Origin: Liopterus haemorrhoidalis
Lineage: Eukaryota > Arthropoda > Insecta > Coleoptera > Dytiscidae
Reading direction: 5' to 3'
Length of the DNA: 64,000 bases
Assembly (NCBI GenBank): GCA_963971575.1
Contig: OZ020625.1
Coordinates: 22,470,992-22,534,991, forward strand
How positions within the stretch are numbered: the first letter of the stretch is position 1; each line of letters starts with the position of its first letter. A program made the translations under genes and the position numbers. Below, one piece after another: positions 63,163-64,000 of the stretch. The notes beneath the pieces are model-generated. The model saw only the letters and a program-made list of their open reading frames with translations. It was not told the origin of the DNA and did not search any database.

Positions 63163-63284
63163 ACCTAGAACGCTGTTATTTTCTACCCAAGCCATGTAAT
63201 TAAGGTCGTACCGACCAATTCAGAATATTTTGTTATTTTTGCCCCCCCTCAAGCTGAAATCCTGGCTACGTCCCTGATATAATG

Positions 63285-63816
63285 AATATTTGTATCAAAA
63301 AGATATAATAAATACTTCATGAGTATATAAAATATATTCGGACGTTTCGGAAATTGCTCAACAATCTGTTTCCGTCTATCATCACTTCTCGTGATCGCTC
63401 TCTGAAAATGTTGCTAGTAGGACCCATCTTTTTTACACTGTTTCTGAAAAAAAGTATAAATATTTTCTAGTTATAAAAAATAGTATCTTGACAAAATAAC
63501 AACGAAACTTTTTAAAGAGAATGAAGAAAATACAGTTAACTTTAAAGTAGGTATTTTATAGTTTTTTAATCTTTATAAAAAGTTCCAAAAATTCTGGGCT
63601 CCTTACAGCTCTGGGCCCCCCTGCAACGCAGGATCTGCGGTATTATAGTTACGCCACTAGATTACGCTATTAGATATTTTTTTAAATTTTCGCGAATCGG
63701 CTGCGGTTCTTGGACCGGCGGTTGAGAAAACACTGAATTAGAATATATTTGCCACTTAATATCAATGTTTTAAACATATATTTTAAGACTTACTTTATTC
63801 GTTCTTTAAACATTAC
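63285..63816. other. Intron with two isolated hAT-like ends
   Basis: On the minus strand, AGTGGCGTAACTATAATACC (near 63660) and CAGTGTTTTCTCAACCGCCG (near 63735) resemble hAT termini. Partners were not found. No gene. Confidence 0.4.
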
Positions 63817-64000
63817 CTTTCTTAGTTTTTGGTTTAGTAGTTTTCTCCACTATATCATATCCAGAAAACTGATCCTGGTACGATAATATCGTTTGGACTG
63901 GTTTACTCTCGCCCGGTAATTTCTTTTTGCCCCATAACAGTTCAGATATCAACACTCTGGTCAACCACGGATCTAAACGGGTTTCCTTCGTCAATATCTG
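63817..64000 (-). CDS. Nsun5: Nsun5 exon at window edge: rRNA m5C methyltransferase
   Basis: The gene enters from the right edge; this exon is cut there. NSUN5 proteins transfer a methyl group from S-adenosylmethionine to C5 of a cytosine in large-subunit rRNA in the nucleolus. The exon encodes QILTKETRLDPWLTRVLISE LLWGKKKLPG, typical of the N-terminal helical region, up to KPKTKKG at donor GTAATG (63816). It is followed by exons 58901-58639, 52578-52293 and 49959-48749, with phases that fit throughout; together they give 646 codons and the whole catalytic domain. The first exon(s) with the start codon are outside. All introns are filled with transposons. Confidence 0.9.

Larger units (their letters stand above)
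61921..63276. mobile_element. hAT-like element (CAGGGACGTAGCC ends) hosting another hAT
   Basis: The ends CAGGGACGTAGCCAGGGGGC and, inward from the right, CAGGGACGTAGCCAGGATTT are flanked by ATATAATG (61913-61920, 63277-63284). Its own sequence is only about 290 bp; the rest is a nested hAT element. Confidence 0.9.

Overview
This window is a piece of an animal nuclear genome, most likely an insect. It is very AT-rich and its two recognisable host genes are split by spliceosomal introns. The mobile-element mix (mariner, Tc1, IS630-like, hAT, piggyBac, PIF/Harbinger and Tigger relics, a CR1/Jockey-type LINE, a tRNA-headed SINE) is typical of arthropods. A beetle is my guess, but nothing here fixes the order.

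Both host genes lie on the minus strand. Mre11, the nuclease subunit of the MRN double-strand-break repair complex, starts at 43260 and runs left through nine exons to 3582; all nine join in one frame for 504 codons, and the C-terminal end lies beyond base 1 or was not found. Nsun5, an rRNA cytosine-5 methyltransferase of the NOL1/NOP2/SUN family, enters from the right edge (64000) and ends at 48749 after four exons; its N-terminal part lies outside. The two genes are arranged head to tail, and about 90% of the window is intronic or intergenic transposon sequence.

Layout from left to right. 1-3.5 kb: a foldback element with short-unit repeat arms beside an IS630-like transposase relic, a TA-target MITE and an unclassified repeat. 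3.6-16 kb (Mre11 intron 8): a 2.7-kb inverted repeat, then a four-deep nest (mariner > hAT MITE > TA MITE > apparently full-length LINE with both ORFs open), then piggyBac, Tigger and TIR-element debris. 16-26 kb: two copies of a hAT MITE with ATCGAT-rich ends, mariner relics, a Helentron-like element and a Harbinger derivative. 26-35 kb: THAP-family elements, SINEs, hAT and mariner copies and SWIM-type zinc-finger ORFs. 35-43 kb: a Tc1 element interrupted by a piggyBac MITE, a long palindrome with a hammerhead-like motif, and the first Mre11 exons. 43-64 kb: nested THAP-family elements, a transposon carrying a copy of part of the Nsun5 last exon, MITEs, a piggyBac relic and hAT-in-hAT nesting between Nsun5 exons.

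Eleven hAT-like insertions were recognised by an exact 8-bp target duplication read directly from the sequence. The observations most worth following are the element at 47.5-48.7 kb that shares about 95 bp with the Nsun5 last exon, the hAT MITE families that independently carry palindrome-rich repeat arrays at their ends, the Helentron-like family with a tRNA-like module in each copy, and the apparently intact LINE.
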